Assembly (NCBI GenBank): GCA_022376515.1
Contig: WTXI01000107.1
Span: 1 to 64,000, forward strand
Direction of reading: 5' to 3'
From: Lactifluus volemus
Taxonomy: Eukaryota > Basidiomycota > Agaricomycetes > Russulales > Russulaceae
Length of the DNA stretch: 64,000 nucleotides
Every line of letters starts with the position of its first letter. The first letter of the stretch is position 1. A model generated the notes under the pieces. The model made no database searches. It worked only from the letters and a program-made list of their open reading frames with translations, and was not told the origin of the DNA. Below, piece after piece: positions 43,163 through 53,512 of the stretch. The translations under genes were made by a program, and so were the position numbers.

Positions 43163-45761
43163 TCTGGAAGGCGAGGCTGCTGTTCGTGGAGGTGAGACGC
43201 GAGCGTGGTATTTGGCAGGAGTCGCCGAGGGAGAAAAGGAGGTACTGACAGGAGTGTTGGTGGTTATGTTACGTTATATTTAAGTACGACGACGATCAAA
43301 TGGGTTGCGATTCGGGGAAACAGACGGGTTTTCTACGCTTTGTAAACGGGGAACACCGCCGAGCTGACGTTTTACTGAAGTTGAATCGAGACGACTGATC
43401 CAATAGACCATCAATCGGACATTTCAGCGATAAGTGGCTCCCGGTACGACTCTGAAGTCCGGACAACGAGGTCAGTAGTGTAACATGATAACACATGATA
43501 TGAGCTGGTTCAACTTACTAGGAGGGGCTGTAAACAAGCCTAGTAGTTGCTGAGGAAAATTGAAGCTGTACAATAGCATAAGCATTAGAGTTAGGGTTAA
43601 GTCCGTATAAGGGCATAGATGGCCCGCATCTAGGCCGCCGACGCGCATTCCCGCAGAAATGGATTCTCTGTTGTGACTTTATCATGACTTGATCATGATC
43701 AAAAAAGGGTCCACGAAATAAAGAGATTTGTACATTCGACATTTACCCACAACCTGACTTTGCTCAGTAGCAGCGCGGCGCTTGTGTAAACAACAACATC
43801 ACCATGACTCCGATACACACTCGCGTCAGAAATACGAGTCTTGTTTGAATATTTGCTGAGAGCGCTGAGAGCAGAATGAATGTACTGTAACTAACTTACC
43901 GCAGTCTCCAGTGAAGAAGTAAAGACTGAGGTCTGAGAGGGGACAGGGAACGAGTACTATCGTAATATAAGTGTGAAGAGTGCGCAAGCGAAAAAAAAAA
44001 AAAACAACTCTGATGTGTTGGTTTTGGGGCGGGTGAGCAGTATCGCCCATGGGACTTCGGCCGAGGGTCTTTCTCCGTGCCACCTAGCTGCCACGCTGGC
44101 AAGCTCCTTGTATGCTCTAGCCGCGAAATTGCCTCTCGCTAAGGTTTCTATCAGCAGGTTGGCATATATACCCGAAAAGATAAAGATGCCGACGAAGGCC
44201 CGCACTTGAGGCTTGTAGTACGTTTCCGTGTATGAAAAGTGGACGCCACGCTTAAATGATGGGTCCTCCGTCGGCGCATGTACGCATTGTCCAAAATCAA
44301 CCATACGATCATGTGGATTGAGTGACGAGTTGGACGTCAGCCTGACACCACACTAGAAATTGTACCACATGCATCCTTAAGCCTCAGCCCAACTTCAAGG
44401 AGCCCCGACACCGTTCGTTAGTTCAAAAAGCTATTGACCCGAGTTTTCATCTTCCTGAAAGATCCCGCTATGAACTAAGAATCCTCGGTCTAGATATGTG
44501 AATACAAGTGTCGGAAGAGTGCAAGCCACGTGAGGAACTTGTGACCCTTCCCGATCTTATCACATTATGTAATTGATCAAGCTATAACTGCGATCACAAA
44601 TTGAACTGTGAACCATTTTGTCTCCTGCATCTAAGCTAGCTGAAATCGGACCCAATGGACACATTTCAGAACGCTTTGCCTCACTACCTGAATTTTTGTA
44701 GTTTCCTAAATTGTGTGGGTATAGTGCAATAAACAATTCTTCAATACACTGCTTCTGCAGCTTTTCACACATGGCATTGGTTGCCGGTTCGATTCCAGTC
44801 CGAAGGATATCTTGTTCTCTCTGCCAGATTGGGGAGATTCTGACAGAATCACTGACGCCAGAGTGAGGTGCAGATTTTCCCTGCAGGGCAGCCCGGGTGA
44901 AGAAAGGAAATATCATTGATGCTGAAATAAAAATTTGATCTCTTTTTTTTTTTTTTTTTACTAAGCGATGTATTAGGTAGAGAAGATAGTAATCTAGGTT
45001 ACCTAACAGCTCTAGCCTAATGCGCTGAAGCGGGCCACTAGGGTCCGGACTCGGAGGGAGGATAAAAAATGCGTTTACGCACATCCCGGATATGGGATAG
45101 TGTGGGGCTCAGGAGGCGGGGCTACCGCGTTTACTACCCACTAAAAAACCTCGTCTCGAGTGATCCAATCTGGATGGAATTCCTGGAATTTCTTTTTAAG
45201 GGCATTTTCCCAGGTTATTTTAACCCTTGTCATTGGTGATTCGCTCTCAAGGTTTTTGTCACCACTACCTTGTCATCGGGTTATCGTGTTCTTTGTGTGT
45301 ATTACTTTTGTCTTATCTCCAATTTATTCTTATTCTTTTCTCTAGCATTTTTGACATCAGGGAGGAAGGGTGATGGCGGCATTTTTCGCTTGTTGTTGGT
45401 GCACAAAGGGCCTGTCTTGCGGCAGTGACGGGTGGCAGGGGTGGGTCTCGGTTGGCATATTAGCCGATTGATGGTGCCTTGTTTTCCAGGGGGTTGGTTT
45501 CTCTTCGGGGTTTGTTCCGAGTGGGTGTCTGAAAGGGCTCTTTTTCCGCTTTTGGAGTTGGTCTGTGGGGGGAATGTGGAGGCGTCATCCATGTTGGTGA
45601 GGAGTTGGGGTAGTTTGGTTGGGTGTTCGTTACAGCGTTCAGTGCATGCTGTCAGGGGGGGGAGGTTGTTACAGTTTTGGATAGTGTACCTTACAGTTAC
45701 AGGGGGGGTGGTTCTCAGACTTGCGGTGCCAGTGGGGGGGTCTTACAGTAAAATCAATATA
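43163..45761. other. Long gene-poor stretch
   Basis: No convincing gene. The minus frame 43957-44304 (115 codons) contains a hydrophobic segment but no known motif and ends in a phenylalanine run coded by an A-run, so it was not called. A T-run lies at 44944-44960. From 45620 the plus strand is G-rich with recurring TTACAG followed by G-runs (about 45627, 45666, 45690, 45697, 45743 and, beyond the MITE, 46095). Confidence 0.45.
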
Positions 45762-45804
45762 CTATCATGGGGGGGGTAGTGGACCACGGCGGGTGTAACG
45801 GATC
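45762..45804 (+). repeat. Left TIR of the MITE
   Basis: Starts CTATCATGGGGGGGG and includes GGACCACGGCGGG; pairs with 46002-46044. Confidence 0.75.
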
Positions 45805-46001
45805 AGTCACGCTTGTCCCCAGCCATAGTTCAGACTCCGCAGCGATTAGGCGTGACTCGCGTGACAAACCACCTTTTTTTTGTTTTTCGATATAACACAA
45901 TTCTACCCAAGAAAACACACAGAATATGCTTGCATGTGGTACAGGATGTCATATGTCAATTTTTGTGGTGATTGAGCAAGAATTGGATGAGAATTTGAAG
46001 T

Positions 46002-46044
46002 GATCCATTACCCCCGCCGTGGTCCATTACCCCCCCCATGATAG
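46002..46044 (-). repeat. Right TIR of the MITE
   Basis: Ends CCCCCCATGATAG, inverse of 45762-45804; includes CCCGCCGTGGTCC. Confidence 0.75.
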
Positions 46045-46606
46045 TAGGAGGTGATCAAGGTTGGGGTACGTGGTTTTATTTGTTTTCTGGAGGTTATTAC
46101 AGGGGTGAGGGGGTAGCCTTGTCTAGGCTAAGGGGTTGTATAGGACCGGTCAAGTGGTCATAGAGGTTCAGTCTCTCTGGCCCTCTGGGTCTGGAGGGGG
46201 TCTGCGGTGGTCTACGCATCTCTGGAGTGGTCATCTCCTAGGGGGCGGTTGGTGTCTCCGAGAGTGAGTTGTATGCTCTTTCTCAACCTTGCCTTCGCCG
46301 GAGCGAAGGGTTGTCTAACCTCTAACCATGGTGGTGGTTCGGGTTCAAGGTCCCCCGGTGTCACACCTCAAAAAAATTTGATCTCTGAGATCTATCAGGT
46401 CGTTGATCAACCCGGACCGTGTCCAAGTCGGACGTCGACTGGCAGAGCCGAGTCAAAGAGACAAGCACTGCCTTCCAGGACATATACACCTTCCATATCC
46501 AAATGCCGACGTCAATCTTGATTCTTGGACCCTCCTGCCAGTGTAAACTTCTGTCTGGATTAAGGAATCGCTCCGGTTTAAAGATGTAAGGCGGCCCCAA
46601 GCCTTC
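46045..46606. other. Region upstream of the zinc-finger ORF
   Basis: Continues the G-rich stretch to about 46200. It carries the first of two TGTAAGGCGGCCCC hairpin motifs at 46585. No gene recognised. Confidence 0.4.
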
Positions 46607-46618
46607 TTGACTTCTTAC
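46585..46618. repeat. TGTAAGGCGGCCCC…CTTAC hairpin motif, first copy
   Basis: ATGTAAGGCGGCCCCAAG followed about 11 bases later by TCTTAC. The outer ATGTAAG/CTTAC(C)AT halves are inverted. Paired with a copy at 48033. Confidence 0.55.
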
Positions 46619-47947
46619 CATCATCATCGAAATTTTCTCGATGTCTTACCCCCCATTCTCGACTTTCAGTCCTTCGACAAAGCCAAGGACGACCGCATTC
46701 AAGGCGTCCCAGGCGCAGACCAAGCAATAAATGCGGCTGTGGAAGTTATCTGCTCAATGCCAGAAGACATCCAGCAAGGACATCGCTTAGGCGATGGTTC
46801 GGACGTGGTGGAGGCCGCCCTTAGAGCCGCCTTCGTTCACCCAGCCGTTGACCCCCCTCCTACTCCCCCTGTAGCCCCCACCGAGCCTCCGAGCTCGCTT
46901 GGCGAGGCTGGCACAACAAATTCCCAGTCGCCTTTTACACCGTTTTGCACTGGGACCCCCGTTTCACAGCCCAACACTCCACACCCTGAGCCCATCGGTG
47001 ATTCTCCGGGCGAAGGGCAGGCGGGCACGACCCCTAGGGCAAAGGGCAAACCCCCAACCCGTCGGGCTCTTTCTGCGGCTGACGAACTCTCAGTGTTCGA
47101 CATCCACAATATATTCCGTCGCCGCTGGTTCTTATCACGGGACCACCTCGTGGCTAACGTCATTTCGGCCCAAAAGGCCGAAGATGGAAAAATTTTTTGG
47201 GTTGAGTTCGCTCCCCAGTTCCACGCTCATCTGGTCAAGTGCGCTGTTGCACTGGTACCTCGCCCCCTCAACAAGGTGAAAAAGGTGATGTTCGGATACA
47301 TCTTAGAGCTTCTTAACGGAGAAGGCCCTCAAGCTTTTTTCGATCTCACTAAGGGACAGAGAGTGGCATCTCTGGCTCTGAAGGAGAAGAGGCGACTTGC
47401 ACGGAAAAGGAATCGCGCATCGAGGCAGGAGCGCCGGAAAGCCGCCGCCGAGGCAGCCAATGGCAAACCACAACGGTCATGCAAGTTCTGCAAGCGAGAG
47501 TTTGCGACACGCAGGGCCGCCAAGCGACACCGATGCCCTTTCTCCAAGGAGGTTGACGTCGAGAGTGGGGAGGCGAGCGGCAAAGGCAAGTCCAGAGCTG
47601 CCCCGAAACCGAACAAGCCGGCCCCCAAGACTCGAGACGTCCCCCCCATCCCCCCTGTCAGCACCATGACCACCGCTCAATCTCAGGCTAAGAAGACGCA
47701 AGACCAACATCCATCGAAAAAGAAGAAGAAGTCAAGCTCGACATCGAAGCCTCAAGAACCGACACCGACAACGACTACTCCTGGCCCCCGGGAAAGTGCG
47801 GCAACGCATGTCCCCAATCGCACGTTAGGCAGAGTGCTAGCCTCCGACCAGCCACACGAGATGACCTCCGACCGCCGCTCGTCGCGACTCAACACCGAGA
47901 CGAAACGCAGGACAAGGAGAGGGTTATTGGACAAACTGCATGAGTAG
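46607..47947 (+). CDS. Zinc-finger protein of unknown function, possibly transposon-derived
   Basis: A single exon of 446 codons that I do not recognise. Seen: an acidic/proline-rich N-terminus, a folded-looking central block (LSVFDIHNIFRRRWFLSRDH, FWVEFAPQFHAHLVKCAVAL, KVMFGYILELLNGEGPQAFF), a very basic helix (KRRLARKRNRASRQERRKAA), a C2HC-type knuckle CKFCKREFATRRAAKRHRC (about 47478-47535), and a disordered Lys/Ser/Pro tail with KKKKKSSS. Basic regions plus a zinc knuckle would suit a nucleic-acid-binding gag/ORF1-like protein of a retroelement. It sits in a transposon-rich area and is flanked by two copies of a TGTAAGGCGGCCCC hairpin motif. No reverse transcriptase is present nearby. A domesticated or host transcription factor is the alternative. 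Confidence 0.6.
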   Translation: MTSYHHHRNFLDVLPPILDFQSFDKAKDDRIQGVPGADQAINAAVEVICSMPEDIQQGHRLGDGSDVVEAALRAAFVHPAVDPPPTPPVAPTEPPSSLGEAGTTNSQSPFTPFCTGTPVSQPNTPHPEPIGDSPGEGQAGTTPRAKGKPPTRRALSAADELSVFDIHNIFRRRWFLSRDHLVANVISAQKAEDGKIFWVEFAPQFHAHLVKCAVALVPRPLNKVKKVMFGYILELLNGEGPQAFFDLTKGQRVASLALKEKRRLARKRNRASRQERRKAAAEAANGKPQRSCKFCKREFATRRAAKRHRCPFSKEVDVESGEASGKGKSRAAPKPNKPAPKTRDVPPIPPVSTMTTAQSQAKKTQDQHPSKKKKKSSSTSKPQEPTPTTTTPGPRESAATHVPNRTLGRVLASDQPHEMTSDRRSSRLNTETKRRTRRGLLDKLHE

Positions 47948-48342
47948 CTCTACATAGCGGACACTGTATAGTTACAACACGGTATATCGGGCGATCCCCG
48001 GAGTCCGTCTCAACAGAGAAAAGTTCATTCACATGTAAGGCGGCCCCCAAGTGGACGTCTTACATCAAATATATTTGCTGATTTACTCCACACTGAGTGC
48101 GGATCAAATAAGCATCAGCCACCAGATCAAGGGTGCATAAAACGAGTTAATTAACAAAAGGCTGCAGCTAGACGATCAGCCGATAAAGAGGTAATCGCCT
48201 TCAATGAATATCGGTCTATGACACAGGCGGCCCGGCTCGCCTAGATAACAAAACCGCAGAAGTAGCGATACCCAAGGCGCTGCACACCACGACTTGGCAA
48301 TACACTCCGAGTCCGTCGGAATGCCTTGCATCAAATAAGTTC
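47948..48342. other. Intergenic between zinc-finger ORF and solo LTR
   Basis: No gene recognised apart from the hairpin motif at 48033-48065. Confidence 0.4.
48033..48065. repeat. TGTAAGGCGGCCCC…CTTAC hairpin motif, second copy
   Basis: ATGTAAGGCGGCCCCCAAG … CTTACAT with perfect 7-base inverted ends. Same orientation as the copy at 46585, so the two enclose the zinc-finger ORF as direct repeats. Confidence 0.55.
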
Positions 48343-48651
48343 TGTTGAACCCTGGAAACGTGGAAGCGCGTGAAATCACGCGATCGAAAGATTTTATCAC
48401 AAGGATGATTGGGAGATCGGAATAGATCGGACAGATTTATTGGTAGACCTAGGTAGTGAGACTATGTATTTATACCCCAAGCCCTCCTTGATGGGGGGTG
48501 ACTTTTTACCCTTTACGTAGTATACACAATCAACCGCAGATTTGGCAGGTTCTGTTTGTGTTGTGCTCTTAAGGCGTCTCAAAGTCGAATCAAACGATCT
48601 TATCTCCATTTCCATCTCTCATCATCTAATCTAATACCAATACCCCCAACA
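48343..48651. mobile_element. Probable solo LTR (Ty1/copia-like), 309 bp
   Basis: Begins TGTTGAACCC and ends CCCCCAACA, i.e. TGTTG…CAACA ends typical of LTRs. Contains a TATA-like TATTTATACC (about 48468) followed by a probable R region. No internal polyprotein on either side. The flanking pentamers (AGTTC and CTTTC) match at only 3 of 5 positions, so the target duplication is decayed or the call is imprecise. Confidence 0.5.
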
Positions 48652-49089
48652 CTTTCTACGCTAAGTTGTCTGCTTACGTACGGAAGTGTTACAAAAGGCC
48701 TCTGGTTCTGGATACAAAGAAGAGTTGTGACGAACTGCCCTGCATATATTTGGTGTCGGTTCCGGAGCATGGTGAAAACTAGTACTCACCACCTCTTTCC
48801 GATCACCAATGCGCCTGACCACTGGCATAACATGCGTCGACAAGTATGAGGGTTGACTCATGGGGGCAAAACTTCGCACCTTTCGGTATGAAGTAACTTT
48901 TATAGACAATATCTTCCATCGTTGCGTGAGGAGCAGCTACCGGTGGCATGGACTTGAGATATTCTAGAAGACTGGACATTGGATGGATGCACCCAAAGGC
49001 GCAACTGGCCTCCACCTCAGAACTGCATCAACGAATGTAGCCTCGGGCGATCCTCAAATGTCGGCAGTCGCTCTCGGCTCGTGACAGTG
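48652..49089. other. Left flank of the Plavaka element
   Basis: No gene recognised. Confidence 0.4.
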
Positions 49090-49120
49090 CATCAGCAAAA
49101 TAAAAAGTTACTAGAGTGAC
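49090..49120 (+). repeat. Left TIR of the Plavaka element
   Basis: CATCAGCAAAAT followed after a few mismatches by TTACTAGAG; inverse of 57004-57034. Confidence 0.75.
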
Positions 49121-49460
49121 CTAGAGAAGCCCTTCTAGTCACTCTAGTGCTCTAGTTTTCGTACTAGACCTAGAAAACTTGTCATGCTCTAGTTAGCAAA
49201 ACTAGACCTAGGTGACACCAGTTTCTTGTCTAGGTCTAGTTTCTCATCTAGATCTAGTTTCTCGTCTAGACCTAGTTTCTCATCTAGTTCTAGTTTCTTG
49301 ACCATTTCTAGTTTCTCTCGACTATTTCTAGTTTCTCGACCATTTCTAGTTTCTCTCGACCATTTCTAGTTTCTCGCCTATTTCTAGTTTCTCGGTTATT
49401 TCTAGTTTCTCGACAGTTTCTAGTTTCGCGATGTTTTCTAGTTTCTCAGCCACTGTCTTA
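49110..49460. repeat. Left subterminal CTAG-rich tandem array
   Basis: Roughly a dozen degenerate copies of TTTCTAGTTTCTCG(ACCA) between about 49225 and 49450, preceded by looser CTAG motifs from 49110. Such arrays in CMC/EnSpm-type transposons usually bind transposase. Confidence 0.75.
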
Positions 49461-49680
49461 CTTTCTCGCTTAGATCATATACGTGACAATAGATTGTCTT
49501 ATTCGAGAACTGTACCTAGATCCTAATCTAGATTCTAATTGTAGCGCTAATAGACGAGTAAATCAAATTGTTCTACTAGTATGGTCCATTCCAAATTTCC
49601 GAGCCATTGCCTGACGCTGTTGAAGCGGCTCAGGCTGTACGCGAGGGGAATCTGATTAAACAGAGTGTTTGAGTACAGGA

Positions 49681-52246
49681 TCACATAAGAAAAGAAAAGA
49701 CATACCAATCCAGTTCGATGCAAGAGCGAGGATCAGCCACGCGTTTGCTACTATTGCCTTTGTCGAAAGCCTCCTTTACTCTCAGCTCAACAGCCGGGAT
49801 GAACGCATACGCGTAGTGAGTAACTTTCTCCCACTGAGATCTGTTGAGCCTTTCGGTGCTCTCGACCCACTTGCGAGTCTTCGCGCCCCACGGATTGTTG
49901 GTGAAGCCAGACACGGGATGACTTGTACCCTTTCCATTGCTTCCTTGGCTTGTCAGGGGGTCACTCGGTGACGTTAGCGAATTGGTGTCATCCTCATCAG
50001 TCATGAATGCGGAGAGACCACGCTCGACCTGCAACTTTGGATAAGTACTAGTGAAATAAATAAATAAATGTTGTTACCGCTGCAGTTGCAAGTGCAAGTG
50101 CTCCGAAATGCATAGGGGGATCTTCTAGTTCCTGTAACTTCAGTTGTAACTTACGGATGTGTGTGGCATAAACCTTGACAATCAGATCGGAGCAAAATGC
50201 GCCGCGTGCACTCTGCGGACGATGTCAGATACTACTGTACCACACGTTTTTGAGACTTACCTTTGCATCTGGGTCTCTATAAACGAATCTGAGTTTATCC
50301 AATGCTATATCAACATACTCCGCGCAAGCCTCTGCATCCCCGAACGTGACCGGGTCCTCGAGCCACATATCCGCGACGGCGCGGTACCCACTTTTCCCCA
50401 TGTCGCTGCGCCAATTGTTAAGTGTGTTCTCAACCTGGAAGCAGTTAGTCCCACGCCCCCACTGTCTAATTGGATCGTAGAACGTACCACAGCCATGACA
50501 ATACCTAGTTTCGTATCGTCGAGGGCCACATCTGGGAATGTGGAGAACCAGATGTCCTCCGCTGGTTCTTGGATCATGCTATTTGTGCCGAATGGATCGA
50601 TTTGCCTGCCAGCCCAGCTCAACAGAGCAGGGACGAATGTCTTACGCCACTTCTCCATGTTTTTGTTGGACTCGGCTGGAGGGAAAGGTAGGTCAGACAT
50701 CGTGGGCCTAGTCCTTCTCGGACACTTTGATCCTTCAAGCTTGCCATCGCTCTCCGTGGCACTTGTATCTCTAGCGAGTACAATCCCCATCTATTTCAGT
50801 GATGATCAACCCAAATCTACGCGTTTTAATCTGGACATTACCTGTGCTGTGGCGCGTGCTCCAACGGTGCCGCTGAGCGCAGCACCACTCTGAGCTGCTC
50901 TAGAAGTTTGATCCAGTCGAGATCTGCGATGCTTGAGTACATCTTCATACTCTTCATTGTGAAAATCGCTTGTGACTGCGGTAGAACCCGAGATATCCAG
51001 CTCAAGATCTAGGGTTGCAGCTCGGCTATCACGACGTTCGGGTGTGTCAGTGGGTCGCATCCAAGTCTGACTCAGCTGGGGTGCTAAATGGTACGATAAG
51101 CCATTAACTTGGAGAGAGCCCAGAGCGAAAATTACCTGAGTTTATCTTTACCCTCTTTCTCCAATCAAATAGCAAGCCGCTTGGTTCTGCTACTACCTTT
51201 GCGCGCTTGAATTGATCACTGGCACTAGTAATCTGGTGGTGAGCCTCACACCGGTCTAGGTAATGTCTATGACTTACGTGCCAGCGGACTGTGGCTTGAG
51301 TTTTCGTTTGACAGGATTCCGTGGCTGAGTTGGCGGTGGAGGTGAGGGCGTTCGAGTCACAGGCAATGAACTTGGCTCATCCCTCCCCCTCCAAATTGCC
51401 GTCAGCTGGGCCTTGGGTTCGAGCTCAGGGACAGAGGCGTTCAAGTTATCACTTACTCAGATATGCGTCTGTATATGGCGCGCGGCTTTGGCCGAGGTGA
51501 CGGGCGGGCGTTAACTGTTTCAGATCGGAGGTTTGCCTAAACCGTGATGGTCCAATCAGTGAAGTGACCTAAAAGTACACGAGGGGGACACGAGGGGAAC
51601 AAACCTTATCTTTGTTTTTGTTCCCATCATTGACGTCTCCCCTATCCTCTTCATCACCTCCATCGTCCTCGTATACTCCCATGTCATCGCCATTGCCTTG
51701 GCTGGCCGTGGAGTTTTTACCCTCGCTGCTCGACACATCGATTATTGATTCCTCGGCATCTATAAAAGTTGCTGGTGACACAGTTGATATCTCGTCACCA
51801 TATACCTCAAAACCCGCATTTTTTCTAGAGTCAAGGCTGCTGCTTATACTGTTCCCAATGTCAGTGAAATCAGCTACATTTAAGGTGAGTCGTGTTACAT
51901 ACTCATATTGTTCATCGATAGGCTCGACCTCATTTAGCTGAGCCGCATAGGCGACTTCCGATGTGAATTTCTGTGCTGTTTGTCCGTGACTCGGACGCAA
52001 GTCCGGCCTATCTGAGTGCTTTTGTTTCGCCCTGGAGTCTCGTTCGACGATGTCTTCGAGTTCCGCAACGCGCCTGACGTTGGCATGCTGAGTGGCAGCT
52101 GCACTCTCAGCAGCAGCAGCCGCCTCTGCCTTTTCCAACATCTTCTCTTCCGCAACCTGCTGAGGGGTACGACGTTTTTTCTGGAGCTCAAGAACAACAT
52201 GTCCGGGGTGCGTGTGTGCATTTTTCCTCCGTGTCATGATTGGCAT
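49681..52246 (-). CDS. Plavaka-associated accessory protein (unknown function)
   Basis: Starts at 52246 with MPIMTRRKNAHTHPGHVVLE and an N-terminal basic/coiled-coil block (LQKKRRTPQQVAEEKMLEKA, VRRVAELEDIVERDSRAKQK). Then comes an acidic Asp/Glu-rich segment (MGVYEDDGGDEEDRGDVNDG), disordered exons with PSPPPPTQPRNPVKRKLK, and a conserved-looking C-terminal domain spread over several exons: NKNMEKWRKTFVPALLSWAG, IWFSTFPDVALDDTKLGIVM, NNWRSDMGKSGYRAVADMWL, DIALDKLRFVYRDPDAK, VKVYATHIRKLQLKLQELED, NPWGAKTRKWVESTERLNRS. It ends at 49681. The C-terminal domain reminds me of uncharacterised proteins of agaricomycete genomes (possibly DUF6532-like). The link to Plavaka elements is from position. 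Divergent from the transposase, so the two are probably co-expressed when the element is active. Confidence 0.65.
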
Positions 52247-53512
52247 GATTTCCGAGAGAGTAGGAGTGTGGTGAGCGTTTGTCAGGTGGGTATTCTGTAA
52301 ACGCTGAAGTTCGAACTATTTAGGGATACTATTGCACAGTCTTCTCCAAGGTCGCCGCTACTTGCACTAGTCCCAACGGCATTTACTGCCATTGAATACT
52401 GGTGAGTTACCCGAGTCCAAGTCATGCTTGCATGTCGGACTCATCACTTTCCTCCGTGACATTCCCTGCAGCCCGAGCCTCTTTCACTTTCCTTTCTGAA
52501 ATTCCCTGCAGCCTGAGCCTCTTTTTTTCCATCTCATTGCCTATGTCCAAGTCGCTCTTGTTCCCGTCTTGTGTACTTACAGACACATCCACCCCGTATG
52601 CCGGTTCTTTGATCACCGTTTACTAGCACCCATCTTGATCGGTGGACGTATATCCCAGGCCATAACTGTGTCCCTTGTTGCGCCCCAGCTATCTGGCGTG
52701 TACCTTTCTCTGGCTCGTATTTCATTCAGTTTGCTCCTTCTTGGCTGTCTAGTCATTCACTATCCGCTGGTTTGTACCTGTTCACGTTGTCGCTTTTCAT
52801 TTGCCATTGGTGCGTGCCTATCGCCGGTTTTTTCTATTCATTTGCTAACAGTGCAAAACACACTCTCTGGGTTTTTTTTTTTCATTCGTCAACCACTGGT
52901 GCGTGCCTATCTCCAATGCCTTCATTCATCATCCAGCAGTTTGCTCCTTTCCTTCTCTGACTGTTATTCACTCACCACCTGTGCGTACCTGTCCACTTAT
53001 TTTCTATTCATTTGCCACCGGTGCGTACCTTTCTCCGGTTGCCTTGCCATCCGTTCAATTCTTCTCACATTCATTTCTTGTGCATTTGTCCTTTTTGGGT
53101 CTGTACCCATCAACCAAGCATTCCAAGTTCGCAGCCAACTCAGAGCAGTGTTGTACAGGTCAGGCTGACTTGAGGTCAGTGAGGTCACGTCGCGTCGGTT
53201 GACTAAGTCACGTCGCGTCGGTTGACTAAGTCAAGGGTCAGATAAGGGTCATACGGCCCAAGTGAGCACGAATCTGGGCGCGAACCATCTGATCTTGACA
53301 TTGATGAGTCAGATCTGCTCGATTTCGATCCATTATCCGAGGATCTCTGATATGGAAGTTTCCCACGGACCCTTGACCCATCATGACCCCGTCAATCGAA
53401 GTCAGGTCACTCGACGGTGGGTCGGGGTCCGACCTCGTCAGACCGGGTCTCAGACTCAGAGTACCTTCTGACAAGCATACAGGTGTCCCTCGCATCGTCC
53501 TTCAAACTCACT
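52247..53512. promoter_or_regulatory. Central divergent promoter region of the Plavaka element, with degenerate repeats
   Basis: Between the two divergent transposon genes. 52750-53050 repeats a ~50-bp degenerate unit around TTCATTTGCCAcyGGTGCGT and ACCTNTC (about four copies). 53184-53229 holds a perfect 23-bp tandem duplication. No additional gene recognised. Confidence 0.5.
53184..53229 (+). repeat. Perfect 23-bp tandem duplication
   Basis: GTCACGTCGCGTCGGTTGAC plus TAA, present twice back to back and followed by a further GTCA. Lies about 285 bp upstream of the transposase start. Confidence 0.8.

Larger units (their letters stand above)
45762..46044. mobile_element. 283-bp MITE with about 43-bp terminal inverted repeats and TA flanks
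   Basis: Left end CTATCATGGGGGGGGTAGTG…; reverse complement of the right end CTATCATGGGGGGGGTAATG…. The match continues through GGACCACGGCGGG with about four mismatches in 43. TA lies immediately outside both ends (45760-45761 and 46045-46046), as expected for a Tc1/mariner-type 2-bp target duplication. The interior has no ORF and is AT-rich. A non-autonomous miniature element. Confidence 0.75.

Noticed and set aside
43957..44304. 115-codon minus-strand ORF with a hydrophobic segment
   Set aside because: No recognisable family, ends in a homopolymer-coded Phe run, and no neighbouring exon improves it.
44740..44830. Complete tRNA gene around the GGTTCGATTCC box
   Set aside because: Acceptor and T-stem pairing fail by eye; kept only as a weak SINE hint.
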